In this document: positions 34,016 to 45,311 of the stretch, piece by piece
Layout of the letters: every line of letters begins with the position of its first letter
Numbering within the stretch: position 1 is the stretch's first letter
NCBI GenBank assembly: GCA_024803745.1
Contig: JANJXV010000020.1
Span: 22,680,777 to 22,744,776, forward strand
DNA: 64,000 nt
Source: Megascapheus bottae
Lineage: Eukaryota > Chordata > Mammalia > Rodentia > Geomyidae
Direction: 5' to 3'
Position numbers and translations under genes: made by a program
Notes under the pieces: model-generated
What the model was told of the DNA's origin: nothing
Seen by the model: the letters and a program-made list of their open reading frames with translations, nothing else
Databases searched by the model: none

Positions 34016-35045
34016 ACAACTGGTGACTCTTGCTAAGACTCTGTTATGCCTTCTCTAAATAAAATGTGTTTTTAGGTTTGCTTTCAAAATAAATGAAAAA
34101 AATTCAGTTTCAAATGTAAATCTTGATCTTACATATCCTGCTACTAAGAACAGGTTTTTGGCAAAAAGTGGTTGGAAACTATGGAGTAGGAAAAGAATGA
34201 CAGGAAAAAGTAAACTCATGGGAGACCATCCATTTGAGAATTGACAACCTCTTCTCTCTAGCATTTATGCTCTTTTCTCTCTTTAGGTCTATTTGATCCT
34301 GAGTTCAAATAGTCAATTTTCAGGTGGATCTTTAAGTAGCTCTGGTGTGGGTGGTCTGCCTCAGCTTGCCCTCTGAAAGACTTAGCATTATAGCTGAGGA
34401 AATGGAATATGGAGCCAGGCAGCCTGAGATGTCCTGACTTTGGTAGCTGTTACCTGACCCTGACCCTGACATAGAGGAATGTTTAATATACAGTGGATGT
34501 TCCAGTGGTTGTTCCTTTCTAGAGCATTAATGTGATTCACCTGTCTGATAAACTTGTAATGAGGCTATGACTGCAGATTCTTCCTCTTACTTTCTCATTT
34601 TGACCACCTGTCAAAACTATCTGTCAATAGCAAGCGTACCCTAACTGATAATCTGAAGCCATTTGAAGTGCTACACAGGGGATTCTCCAGGTGGACAATT
34701 GATACTCGAACCTCCAGGCCCACCACTACTACCAACCTTTTCAGTTTCTCATCTCTGATGTAATAACTTGCCTCACATGACTGATAAGGAAACTAATAAG
34801 ATAATTATTGAAGTTTTGAAATTATCTTAGTAAATAATTAAATGTAATAAAAATGTTTTTTTTTCCCCAGCAGAAATCACTGCTGGCATTTAAAGAAATA
34901 TAGTGAAAGTAGTTTGATTTGCTGTGTTGTTCAGAACCTTGTTCAAGCAGCATTATGAAGCCACGTGATTATCGATGAATAGAGGAGTGAGGAGATTAAC
35001 AGAGATGTGAGGAGTGAGGGTGAGGAGATATAGGGACTATGCCGA
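34016..35045. other. Unique stretch
   Basis: A small (CTGACC)3 array lies near 34,455; a possible MIR scrap near 34,405-34,450 is too weak to call. Confidence 0.45.
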
Positions 35046-35165
35046 AGGCTAGCCTGGGCTACATAGTGTAACTCCATCTCAAAAAAAAAAACATCTAGGG
35101 GTGTAGTTCAGTGGTAAAGTGCTGCTGCCTAGCATGTGGAAAGCCTTAGATTTAATCTCTTTCCT
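35046..35165 (+). repeat. B1 end joined to ID (composite SINE, 5'-truncated)
   Basis: A 7SL 3' end (ctagcctgggctacatagtg) with A-run is followed directly by ID (ggggtgtagttcagtggtaa). This matches the last two units of the 7SL-7SL-ID element. A GA-rich tail continues to 35,215. Confidence 0.7.
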
Positions 35166-36277
35166 TCTCTAGAGGGACAGAAAAAGAAGAGGAGGAAGAA
35201 AAAGAGGAAAAAGGACAGCATATAACTAGCCTGTCACAGAATCACAAGTTGAGGGTGGTGATATTGCTTAGAACATTATACTCTTAAATAATGATCATTT
35301 CTGTTACTATATTTTAGTAGTATATGTGTGTACAAATATATGTGTAAATACATATTACACACAGTCATGTATTCAGGAAAATGATAATTCTAAACTCTGA
35401 AAATTTCTGTTAACTCTTGTCTTATTTCTGCATATTCTCACTTGATGGTACCTACCTATAACTTAGGACACCCTGTAGTTTATGCTTATTCTAATATAAC
35501 TTCATGATAAGACATTTGAGTACTGTGACCAGTTTGCAAGTGCTCATATAGAGATGCATAAAAAAGAAAAGAAGGAAAGTAGGAACCTGGAGATAGGAAA
35601 GGGCACCACAGGGAAAGGCGGCAGCTTGGCTCAGGAACAAGTTTGGAACCCAGGAAAAAAAGAGAACTGGCCTGCCTCAAGACGTGTTATTTTTCCTGTG
35701 GCTTCTTGTTCCTTTCCACCCCCACTTCGTCCAGTCGGAGCTTTGAGTACAGTTGAATTTTGACCACAGAACTTAGCTAGACCTCCTAAGGGACTTTCTT
35801 TTTCCCATCTTTCCATAAATTATAGGTTTGCACTTGAGCTGAACAGATGATTCCCATTATCTTTTGGGTTGGGTTCGGGTTGTATTCAGGGGAAAGGGGT
35901 TTGCAAACCTCCTGACCACTCTTAAACGTATGTCCTTCTTCAGGGAGGTGGAGCATTTGTTAACATAGGAGTCTGGCCCTGTCTACCACTGAATTGGACC
36001 CTCCTCCTATATGGGATGGTTTTAACCTAGGTTCTTTGACCAGTGTTGACTGCAGTCATTTTCTTTGGCCTTTATATAGGAAATCAGAGCTCCACAATAG
36101 CAGGACCCCATGGCATGGCTCACTTCATATTCCCAGCCCTTAGAACAGTTCTCACAACACTACAAGCTCCTCAAGAATAAGTATGTGTTGATTCATCTCT
36201 GTATTTTGATAGCAAAGTGACATTTTTAGGATGCTTTGTGCTTTCATACATACCTATTTAGATTGCTATAAAGTAAT
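35166..36277. other. Unique stretch
   Basis: After the GA-rich tail nothing is recognised; the region 35,554-35,816 is open in several frames without further support. Confidence 0.5.
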
Positions 36278-36487
36278 TTTTTTTTTGCCTGTCCTAGGGC
36301 TTGAACTCAGCGCGTGGGCACTGTCCTTGAGCTTTCTCAAGGCTAGTTGCTCTACCACTTGAGCCACAATACCACTTCTGGCTTTTGCTGTGTATGTAGT
36401 ACCAAGGAATCGGACCCAGGTTTTCGTGCATGCTAGGCAAGCATATTACCACTAAACCATATTACCACTAAACCACCCTCCTGGCCC
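36278..36487 (-). repeat. IDL-Geo SINE with small duplication
   Basis: Antisense full-length copy. In the head, catattaccactaaac is present twice in tandem (36,442-36,473), altering the A-box side. Confidence 0.93.
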
Positions 36488-36833
36488 TTGTAAGGTAATT
36501 GGACAGACCGGAAAGCATTAATTTATCTCAGAACATAGAAGGTATAGAACTTACTAAAAGCTAGAACCACTAATAGTTGTTAAGTTATGGACTTCAAAGT
36601 TACCCAGAATTTTTTGCTCAGATTGCCCAGACTAGGTGTAAGCATAATAATCGATGGAGTGTGAGCATTATATCTGAACTTAATCTGCTCCATTGAGTTT
36701 CCTAAACTGCTCAAGCTAAGCTGAGAAGCCTGCTTTGAGAAGAAGAAAAGACACAAGGGAAAGGGCCGTGGGGAATTGGGGGAAGGACTGCAACATTTAT
36801 TGTTTATAGATGTAGAACAAAGAATTTTTGTGT

Positions 36834-37119
36834 GTGGTGGGGGGGAGGTCATAGGGCTTGAACTCGGCCTGGGCGCTATCCCTGAGCTCTTCAGTTCAAG
36901 GCTTACCACCCTACCCCTGGGCCTGGGCATTGTCCCTGAGCTCTTCAGCTCAAGGCTACCACCCTACCCTTCAGGCAAGCTCTATTTCCCATTTTCTAGA
37001 GGTTAATTGGAGATAAGACTCTCAGGTTCTTTTGTGCCTGGGCTGGCCTTGAACCTTGATCCATATATTTCAGCCTCCTGAGTAGCTAAGATTATAGACA
37101 TGAGCCACCACGCCTAGCA
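36834..37119 (-). repeat. B1-dID SINE with 53-bp internal tandem duplication
   Basis: A G-run marks the tail (36,838-36,847). The dID block ggcctgggcgctatccctga to ccaccctacccct occurs at 36,866-36,918 and again at 36,919-36,971. The 7SL head ends atgagccaccacgcctagca. Confidence 0.9.
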
Positions 37120-38379
37120 GAACAAAGAAATTTTTAAGAAAACCTACCCAAGATAGTAGAAGAACAAGAGGTAGGACCAGCATTCACAGTGGAAAAAGAC
37201 TTCCTGTTTCATGCAGTGCCACAGAAAGTGGGTCACAGTGAGTGAGATAATGACTAAGAAGAAGCTTAACAGTGAAGATGTCTGTGAGAAACAAAATCCA
37301 GGCTACAAATGGTGAATCGTGACAGCAAAAGGAAGAGTTGAGGTGAAGTATTCATCTTATGAGAGGCTGGAGGAAGAAATAGCTAAAAGTGAACACAGAG
37401 AAAGGGGAGTTGATAAAGACATTGCCAGAAAATGTGGTAGAAATGGAAGAAAGTGACTGAGGAAGATGGGTAATTTTATCGTTTCTATCCTTCTGAATGA
37501 GACCATCAAGGTAGGCCCACCAGAAGGCCTACTAAAATGCTACAATTCTTGATATGAACTTATTTTGTAGCTTAATAAGCCAAATATGTACTTGCCCTCT
37601 ATCTCTTGACCTAACCTTGACCAAGTCTTACTAAATTAATACCCTCTCTTTCTACTTGACTGCTCTGGTGGCTCTGTTGTTCTCTCTGTACTAAATATAG
37701 TTCCAGGGACAAAAGGGATAAAATACATGAAAGGCAACAGCTTAGGATATGTTAATATATGTCTTTCTTGTTCAAGACCAACTAATCCATCTTAGGAGCC
37801 CCCTAGAACTACTCCTTTTTGATGTTTGCATTTTATTCAATGATTTATTGATGACTACTCCCTTACTGCATTTCATAATATGAATTAAAGTATAACATGT
37901 GTAGCCACTCTGAGGATTAAGTCCCATGTTAACTCTGTTGTTTACTCCAAATAGATGAGACATTGATTTCATAAATAAAAAACTAATATACTTGGACAGC
38001 CTTGTTTAGCTAAGTAATGACTTATAGTTAAGATCCTGAAAGCTTTTCTCTGTATGACATTTGTTTCAAATGCATGCAAAAATACATCATTCAGACTTGT
38101 TCTTAGCCAGGTAAATGAGGCATGGAAGGAAAATGAGAATAATTGTCCTTAGATACTGTACAATAAGTTTTTCATTTTCATGTAGCTTAGCAAAATGATT
38201 ATCATTCTTATTCTTTGGCTAATATTCTTTCCAGAAATGTGTTGTTGCACTGCTATATACCTGGTTATAGTTTTAACATTTACCTATATCAGTATTATAC
38301 TGTGGTGCTTCCCAAAGTGTGAAATAATAAAAATAACATTTTTGATACATTAAGCTGTGCTGATTCTTGTTGTGAGAGC
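37120..38379. other. Unique stretch
   Basis: AT-rich; no repeat or exon recognised. Confidence 0.5.
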
Positions 38380-38520
38380 TTTGTACACATCAATCATTCA
38401 GCCAACCTATAAAGAGAGTGCCATTGTTATCCCTCTTTCTTAGATGAAAACCTAAATATCTAGGTTATTACCCGGGACATGCAATGGTCAGAATTTGAAC
38501 TCAGGAAGGATATTTTGAAT
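38380..38520 (+). repeat. MIR SINE
   Basis: The MIR order attgttatccctctttctta, gatgaaaacctaaatatcta, then tcagaatttgaactcagga is preserved. Confidence 0.8.
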
Positions 38521-38757
38521 AATATTCATAATTACTAAGCAAAAATACCTCTTATTCTATGCAGGGTCAACTTAGACATCATTCATTGGTACAGATAAAG
38601 ATGCTAGGTAGTACATGGGCATGGTTTAAAATACATAGTTTCATAATGAAAAAAATTACTCCTTTCAGTTTTCTCTTTTTTAGATTAAATTAAAATAAAT
38701 TGTTTTGTTCTCATACTGGTATGACTTGATCCTTTACCACCTGCTCATCTCCCTTTT

Positions 38758-38969
38758 CTTTTTTTTTTTTTTTTTTTTTTTTTTTGCCAGTCCTGGGCTT
38801 GAGCTCAGGGCCTGAGCACTGTCCTTGGACTTTCTCAAGGCTAGAGCTCTACCACTTGAGCCTCAGCACCACTTCCGGCTTTTTTCTATGTATGTGGTAC
38901 CGGGGAATCGAACCTGAGTCTTCGTGCATGCTAGGCAAGCACTTTAACCACTAGGCCAAACTCCCGGCC
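38758..38969 (-). repeat. IDL-Geo SINE, full length, young
   Basis: Long T-run of about 27 bp (A-tail of the - strand element) and near-consensus sequence throughout. The long pure tail and low divergence make it one of the youngest copies here. Confidence 0.97.
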
Positions 38970-39325
38970 CATCATCTCCCTTTTCAAAAGCAATAAATCA
39001 GAAGTGCTGCCTGGAAACAGAGTTTTGATAGGTTTTAATCTGTATTTTGTGTCTCTCTTTCTTCCTTTTTTCTTACCACAAAGATTCTCAACTTCCCTGA
39101 GTGGGTTTGGGAATAGTTTAAAATATTTCTGAAATTACTCCATTTCTACTGTTTTGATTTTAAACTCCCTTCTCTTTTCTGAAGTGATGGTGTTAGAAGA
39201 TGACAGATTTGTTTTGGTCTTAGAATTTTTTGTGATGAAATTAAAAATTAGGAACTTACAAAAAAAACTGTTGATTCAGAAAACACAAAAATTGAATACC
39301 TTGCTTTGGTACCTTACAGTAAAAT

Positions 39326-39524
39326 CTTCCCAGTGAGTATCTCTGCTTATCACCCTGTGCTTATACTGTAATTTCTCCTGGTACATGACCCTGCTCTCTC
39401 ACCTGTACTTACAGTGTAATTCTTCCCAGTGAGTACCCTTGCTCCCTCACCTGTACTTACAGTGTAATTCCTCCCAATGAGTACCCTGCTCCCTCACCTG
39501 TACTTACAGTGTAATTCCTCCCAG
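39326..39524. repeat. Minisatellite, 47-49 bp unit, about 4.2 copies
   Basis: Units at 39,326-39,374, 39,375-39,421, 39,422-39,469, 39,470-39,516 and a partial fifth. Each ends in a form of acttacagtgtaatt and most start with ctcccagtgagtac. The last three are most alike. No SINE lies inside. Confidence 0.95.
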
Positions 39525-39871
39525 TTTCCTGGCAGTCTTGAGTATTTCAGGAAGGTGATATGGACTCAAGACAAGCTTTCTTTCTGAAGTGCATTTGAGC
39601 ACTTTCTTCAGGGAAATTATTAAAGAGCTCCTGTTTGTAAAATGCTCTTAAGTCTATTCCCTAGTAAGCTTATGGATTTTCTATCAGGATAACAACCGTC
39701 ATTACTAACAAAATAACTTCAAATGGTATTTTGAAATATCTGAAATAGCTAATTATGGCAATCAATCCACTGGAGTAGTTAAACAGTATACCCAGTATCT
39801 AGAGGAAGTTGGTTCTAAGCCTTGCCCTCACACACACAAATTTAAAATAACTGGATACTCAAATTCCTTTT

Positions 39872-39999
39872 TTTTTTTTGAGGTTGGATTTGAAATAGGT
39901 TCGTACAATCAGACAGGCACTTTTTTTATTAAAGAATTTATTAGCATTGATTTTTACATCATATTTCAAATGACGTATTTAACAAACAAGTATTCAAGA
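39872..39999 (-). mobile_element. Retroposon 3' end with 3' transduction
   Basis: Flanked by the perfect 13-bp repeat tcaaattcctttt (39,859-39,871 and 40,000-40,012). On the - strand, a body matching 21,083-21,170 ends at aataaattctttaataaa plus an A-run. About 42 bp of unrelated sequence follow, then a final A-run before the target duplication. The family is probably L1, inferred from the 3' transduction. Confidence 0.75.
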
Positions 40000-40117
40000 T
40001 CAAATTCCTTTTACAAAATGCCATAGTATTTGCATAAAACCTACATGGCTTTCTGATTTAAGTCATCCCTACTTTTCTTACAATTCCTATTATAATGTGA
40101 ACAGTTGCACTATATTC

Positions 40118-40360
40118 TTTTTTTTTTCCCCTGGTCAGTTGTGGGGCTTGAGCTCTGGGCCTGAGCACTGTCCCTGAGCTCTTCAGCTCAAGACTAGCAC
40201 TCTACCACTTGAGCCACAGCGCCACTTCCGGTTTTCTGGTGGTTAATTGGAGGTCAGAGTCTCACTGACTTTCCTGCTGGGGCTGGCTTTCACCCTCAAT
40301 CCTCAAATCTCAGCCTCCTGAGTAGCTAGGATTACAGGTGTGAGCCACTGGCACCTGGCT
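40118..40360 (-). repeat. B1-dID SINE, near consensus
   Basis: Complete antisense dimer with gcgccacttccggttttctg and tagctaggattacaggtgtg. Flanks gcactatattc and gcactgtattc suggest an 11-bp target duplication. Confidence 0.96.
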
Positions 40361-40837
40361 GCACTGTATTCGTTAGATAATAAGAAAAACCTCTGTCATA
40401 TTCGGTACAGACAAAATATTTTTTAAGTTTCAATTGATTGACTCCATGGATGGGTTCCTACAGATATGAAGGGCTGACTGCACTTGTTTAGCTTTACCTT
40501 CAATTCACTTTCAAAATGAGAAGTTCAGAAGTTCTTAAATAGTCATTGTTTTGTTGTTTTGATTCTGTTTTCTGTTGAACTTTAACTGCTATAGTTTCTG
40601 GAGGACTTAAGAGGAAGTCCTGGGATTTTTACATCTGTACTTTCACATTTTTTTTCTATTGATAAACATTATTTTAGATGGGATTTTATAGCTGGTTTTG
40701 AAAGAACCCATTGGAGATTGTTAATAATTTACAAAACAGAGGGCAGGAGGCCTAAAATGTTCCTGTTCAGGAAGTTAGAGTTGAAAGGGTTAATAGCAGA
40801 GCTGAAGCCCAAACAAGAAGCAAAGTTTTAAAACTCT
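40361..40837. other. Unique stretch
   Basis: Nothing recognised. Confidence 0.5.
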
Positions 40838-40920
40838 GAAAAGGGCTGTGGTTAAGTGGTAGTAGAGTGTTTGCCCAGCAAGTATAAGACCCCTGGTTCA
40901 ATCTCCAGAACAAAAAAGGA
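40838..40920 (+). repeat. ID SINE
   Basis: Single tRNA-like monomer: A box gtggttaagtggtag, B box tggttcaatctcc, then a tail that became GA-rich (40,917-41,006). Confidence 0.85.
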
Positions 40921-41146
40921 GAAGGACAAGGAAGAAGAAAGGAGAAGACGAGAAAGAGGAGGTCAGTGAGGAAGAGGACAAGGAGGAGGAGGAGGTGGAG
41001 GAGGAGAAGGCAGCATTCATTATTGGGAATAGAATGGAGGGGATACATTTTTTCTGAGTACAATGTACGAATCTATGGCATTATCACAGTGATACTCCTG
41101 GACCCACCTCATACTATAAGCATATGCCAACTTTAAGCATCAATTA

Positions 41147-41380
41147 AGGGCTGAGAGTGTAGCCTAGTGATAGAGTGTTTGCCTTGTATGCATGAAGCCC
41201 TGGGTTCTGGTAGAGTGCTTGCCTCATGTGCACGAAGCCCTGGGTTCGATTCCTTGGTACCATATACATAGAAAAAGCCAGAAATAGCACTGTGGCTCAA
41301 GTGGCAGAGTGCTAGCCTTCAAAAAGTGTCCAAGGGCAGTGCTCAGGCTTTGAGTTCAAGCCCTAGGACTGGCAAAAAAT
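41147..41380 (+). repeat. IDL-Geo SINE with duplicated head
   Basis: A 40-bp block running from the A-box region to the B-box start is present twice (41,168-41,207 and 41,208-41,247). The linker and Geo monomer are normal. The tail contains (AATT)n. Confidence 0.93.
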
Positions 41381-41970
41381 AAATTAATTAATTAAAACAA
41401 AAGCAACAAAACAAAAACTCTGGCAAGTTTTAAGACAGCATGTTAGGGATATACAATTGTCTGAATTAGCCAAGGAAGATTTTTCAAGTTTAAGACTAGT
41501 GTTACCATCCAAATACAAAGCAATAGGATTCTTACTCTAAGGAAAAAAGTGTGAACTAGTTGAGAGGCATTCCCAAACCCCTGGATCACACAGTCAACTT
41601 TTGAGAATTATTGGGGTAGAGCTTTTATTTTACTAATTCTAAGGTAAGCTGAATGGTCATGGTCAGTATGAGATTTCTCTTGTGCATTAACAGAAATACA
41701 GTTTCTTATGCTTTTTTTCCATCTAAGGACCTCAGTGTCAACAGCACATGGTGATGACTTGTTTCTAGTCTGGCTCTAAACTCCATATTCACCTGGATGG
41801 AGTCTTTAATGCTGTAGGCCAGGGAGACCTGGAATAGGAATATCAGGCAAATGCCATATACTTTTGATGGGAGCTGACATGACCTAAGAGTACCTGCAGG
41901 AGGCAAGGTAAGACTGAACTATATGTGATTACCTAGCCAGGCTAGTAATTTGGCATATTGCATATTGTTA
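41381..41970. other. Unique stretch
   Basis: Nothing recognised; a - strand open stretch (41,706-41,906) has no supporting features. Confidence 0.5.
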
Positions 41971-42010
41971 TTGTGTGTGTGTGTGTGTATGTGTGTGTGT
42001 GTGTATGTGT
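41971..42010. repeat. (GT)n microsatellite at a SINE end
   Basis: Imperfect GT tract with two TATG interruptions, in the place of the antisense B1-dID tail that follows. Confidence 0.95.
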
Positions 42011-42226
42011 TCTGGAACTTGAACTCAAGGCCTGGACTGTCTCTGAGTTTTTTTGCTCAAGGCTAGAATCTCTACCACGTGAGCTACTGCTCAACGTCTG
42101 GTAATTTTGTTGGTTAATCGTGGAGCTAAGTTTCTCACAAACTTTCTTGCCCCGGCTAGCTTCAGTCTTCAAATTCCAACATTCTGGACAGCTAGGATTG
42201 CAGGCATGGGCCGCCAATACTCAGCT
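42011..42226 (-). repeat. B1-dID SINE
   Basis: Antisense dimer from ctggaacttgaactcaaggc to caggcatgggccgccaatac; moderately diverged. Confidence 0.9.
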
Positions 42227-42298
42227 GCATTGTTGCTTTCTAAACATATTTTAATAACTATTGAAACTTGTTTGGACTAGGCTTTTGGTGTGTGTATG

Positions 42299-42336
42299 GC
42301 GGGGGGGGGGGGGGGGGGGAGGGAGGGGGGAGGGGT
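42299..42336 (+). repeat. G-tract, potential G-quadruplex
   Basis: About 20 consecutive G, then gaggg-type runs and a short GT array, at the tail position of the next antisense B1-dID. Confidence 0.93.
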
Positions 42337-42341
42337 GTGTG

Positions 42342-42571
42342 TGTCCTGGGGCTTGAACTCTGCCCCTGGGTGCTGGGTGCTGTCCCTGAGCGCTTTAGCT
42401 CAAGGCTACAACCCTACCTCTTGAGCCACAACCCCACTTCCCATTTTCTAGTGATTAATTGGAGATAAGAGTATCACGTTCTTCAGTGCCCAAGCTGGCT
42501 TTCAACCTTGATCCTCAGATCTCAGCCTCCTGAGTAGCTAGGATTACAGGCATGAGCCACTGTGCCCAGCT
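42342..42571 (-). repeat. B1-dID SINE
   Basis: Antisense dimer near consensus in the 7SL half (tagctaggattacaggcatg). The dID part has a ctgggtgctgggtgctg micro-duplication. Confidence 0.94.
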
Positions 42572-42711
42572 TGGACAACAGTTCTTAATAACCTTCTCAA
42601 TAACTCTGAACTGAGTAGTATAGTCATTTAGTCTCTGAGTTAGAACATCATTCAGAAATGTTATTCAAAACAAAAAACAAAAAAACTTGTATTTTGAAAG
42701 TTATTTTTTTC

Positions 42712-42903
42712 TGGTTAGGAGTTTGTCCTAGTGGTAGAGCGCTTGCCTAGCATGCACAAAGACCCAGGTTTGATTCCTCAGTACCAAATACATAGAAAAA
42801 AAAGCCAGAAGTGGTGTTGTGGCTCAAGTGGTAGAGCTCTAGCCTTGAGAAAGTCCAAGGACAGTGCTCTGGCCCAGAGCTCAAGCCCAGGACTGGCAAA
42901 AAG

Positions 42904-42905
<2 letters not shown>
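42712..42905 (+). repeat. IDL-Geo SINE
   Basis: Full-length sense copy; its tail has become an (AT)n tract at 42,906-42,937. It faces the antisense B1-dID at 42,342, and their dID/Geo parts are partly complementary. Confidence 0.95.

Positions 42906-42937
<32 letters not shown>
42906..42937. repeat. (AT)16 microsatellite
   Basis: A pure AT tract directly after the IDL-Geo tail. Confidence 0.97.
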
Positions 42938-42940
<3 letters not shown>

Positions 42941-43560
42941 TTTTTTTCTGACTTTCATGAGAGCAAAATCCCTATGACTTTTCTGTACCAGATCTTGTCA
43001 TCTGAGACTAGAGATAGTTTTACTCTTTTTCTTTCCAGTCTGGAATTTGTTGTGTTTTTTTTTTCTTTCCTAATTTCTCTGGCTGGAACTTCTAGTATAG
43101 TTTTAGCTATGTGGTGAGAGCAAGCACCCTGGTCTGGTTCCTTATCTCAGGAGGAAAACATTTGGTCTTACCATTAAGTATGATATTGACTAGGTTTCTT
43201 GTACATATTTTCTATCGGGTTGAAGAAGATCATTTCTGCTCATAATTTGGTAAGTATTCTTATCACAGAACAGTGTTAGCTTTTGTCAATTTTTTTCTTT
43301 TCTATATCAATTGACATGATTACATAGTTTTTGTTCTTTATTTTATTTAAAGGCCTATTGCATTATTCAAATTTTCAGATGTTAAACTAACCTTGTATTC
43401 CTGTGATAAATCTCAGTTGATGTTAGTATATTTCTTTTTTATACTCTGTTGGACTCAATTTGCTAGTGTTTTGTTGAGGATATTTTCTCAACTTTTCTAT
43501 AGTTCTGAATTTCCCTCATTTTTGTTTTTGTGATTTTATCACACTACTCCGTTTCAACTT
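42941..43560 (-). pseudogene. L1 ORF2 fragment (reverse-transcriptase region)
   Basis: The + strand shows the reverse complement of L1 ORF2 landmarks in order: ctctggctggaacttctagt (43,078), gtggtgagagcaagcaccct, accattaagtatgatattga, ggcctattgcattattc, gtattcctgtgataaatctc and gtgttttgttgaggatattt (43,467). Frames are broken by many stops. No 3' UTR or tail is attached, so this is an internal relic. Confidence 0.8.
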
Positions 43561-44085
43561 TATGTAGTTAAATCAGTTACTTTTATCCATCTTAGTAATT
43601 AGTAGTTGCCTGTCAGCTGCCTCATTTCAGGACTGCTTCCTTGGCTTATAACTGCTATGTACATCTTACACATGCTCCCCACCAAAGTGTTCAGCACTCA
43701 CTAAAAGACTTTTCTACTCATCCTCAAATGAAACTACTTCACATATAGCAGTAATTTATTGAGCATGTTTGGAAACCTGAGCTGACTGAGACCTTCCTTC
43801 TGATTACTCTAATGATCAATTAATACTTTACAATTTTTTATGTTGAGACTGGCTAGAGATCCTTTAATCCAGTTCTACTGGTAGGGGCCAGTGAAGACCC
43901 TTACCCTGGGACTCTGATGCTGATGATTAGTTCCATGTAGTGGACTAGATCTAAGGTCACAGGACAGAGCTCTCTGGAATTCTTTCATTTCCCATGTTTA
44001 GCCATGGTTTCAGAAAGCATGATCATAAAACAAAACTGGTATCTCATCTTCTTTGAGAAAGTAGAGAGAGAGAGAGAGTGTGCAC
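43561..44085. other. Unique stretch
   Basis: Possibly further decayed L1 near the left edge; a (GA)n tract lies at 44,059-44,080. Nothing else recognised. Confidence 0.45.
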
Positions 44086-44330
44086 ACACCAGTGCTGATG
44101 GTTCACTTATAATCCTAGTTACATAAGAGGTTGAGATCTGAGGATCAGGTTCAAAGTGTGTCTAGGCAGGAAAGTCCCTAAGACTCTTATCACCAACTAA
44201 AGACCAGAAAAACAGAAGTGAAGCTGTGGCTTAAAGTGATAGAGCCCTAGCCTTAAGCAAAAAAGCTCAGGAACAGTGCCTAGGCTTTGAGTTCTAGCTC
44301 TACAACAAAAACAAAAACAAAACAAGAAGA
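44086..44330 (+). repeat. B1-dID SINE
   Basis: Full dimer in sense with an (AAAAC)n tail; diverged. Confidence 0.9.
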
Positions 44331-45003
44331 GGAGAGATAACACAGCCAGCATATGGCACCAATCAATTCCTTACTCACTGATGGTGAAGTCACCGATATG
44401 TGGCCTCCCATGTTTAGAATGGGAGTGCAGTGTGACTGCATTCGCTGGGCTCATGTGGCAGGTACCAAGACATGGACTTAGGTTTGGCTTTTACTCTGAA
44501 TGATCAATATCATCAGTGGAAAATGATTTATGTTATTTGGTTGAAACTATTGGATTAGCTGACTCCCATTGTGATAACCCAGGCCTTTTATAACTCTTTC
44601 AGAGAGAAAGAAATCAAGAGAGAGCAACTCTAACCATGGTCTAAGAGCCAGACTTCTATTACTAAGCAATAAAAGGAAAAATTCAGGCAGCCCTTGCATA
44701 AGTGGGAATTTGAGGTTTCTAAAGCTACCCATTCCCCAAAATGACTGAAATATGTTATTGGCAGTTGGCACTGTTTCCTATGTTTTGCTCTCCTTAAATT
44801 TCTTTTTTAAGGGATTTGATTTTAAAGGCACAACCACTGAAAAATGCAATTTAATCACAGAACTGTGAAAGACCAAGTTAACCCCAGAATGCCCTGTCTT
44901 GTTTTGCTAAAACAAGACTTGGAGCCAGCTCTGTTCTCAGAGCATGTTAGCAAATCTGAGCATAGGCAAGAGGGAAGCAGAGAGGAGGCAAAGGAAAGAA
45001 AAT
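44331..45003. other. Unique stretch
   Basis: Nothing recognised. Confidence 0.5.
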
Positions 45004-45236
45004 GAGCTGGGCGCTGGTGGCTAACACTTGTAATCCTAGCTACTCAGAAGCCTGAGATCTGAGGATTTTGGTTCAAACCCAGCCTGAGCATGAAAGTCCA
45101 TGAGACTCTTATATCCAATTAACCACCAGAAAACTGGAAGTGGCCCTGTGGCTCAAAGTAGTAGAACACTAGCCTTGAGCTAAAGAGCTTAAGGACACTG
45201 CCTAGGTCCAGAGTTCAAGCCCCACGACCCCAGACT
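45004..45236 (+). repeat. B1-dID SINE
   Basis: Full dimer from gctgggcgctggtggctaac to agttcaagccccacgacccc, close to consensus. Confidence 0.94.
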
Positions 45237-45311
45237 GGTTCTGCCATGTACCAAGGTCCCTTGCTAGGCCAAGTGGCCCTATAATTTACACTGGAAAGAA
45301 TAGAAGAAAGG

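Noticed and set aside
42731..43117. 128-codon open stretch on the + strand
   Set aside because: It runs through an IDL-Geo, an (AT)n tract and antisense L1, so there is no gene.
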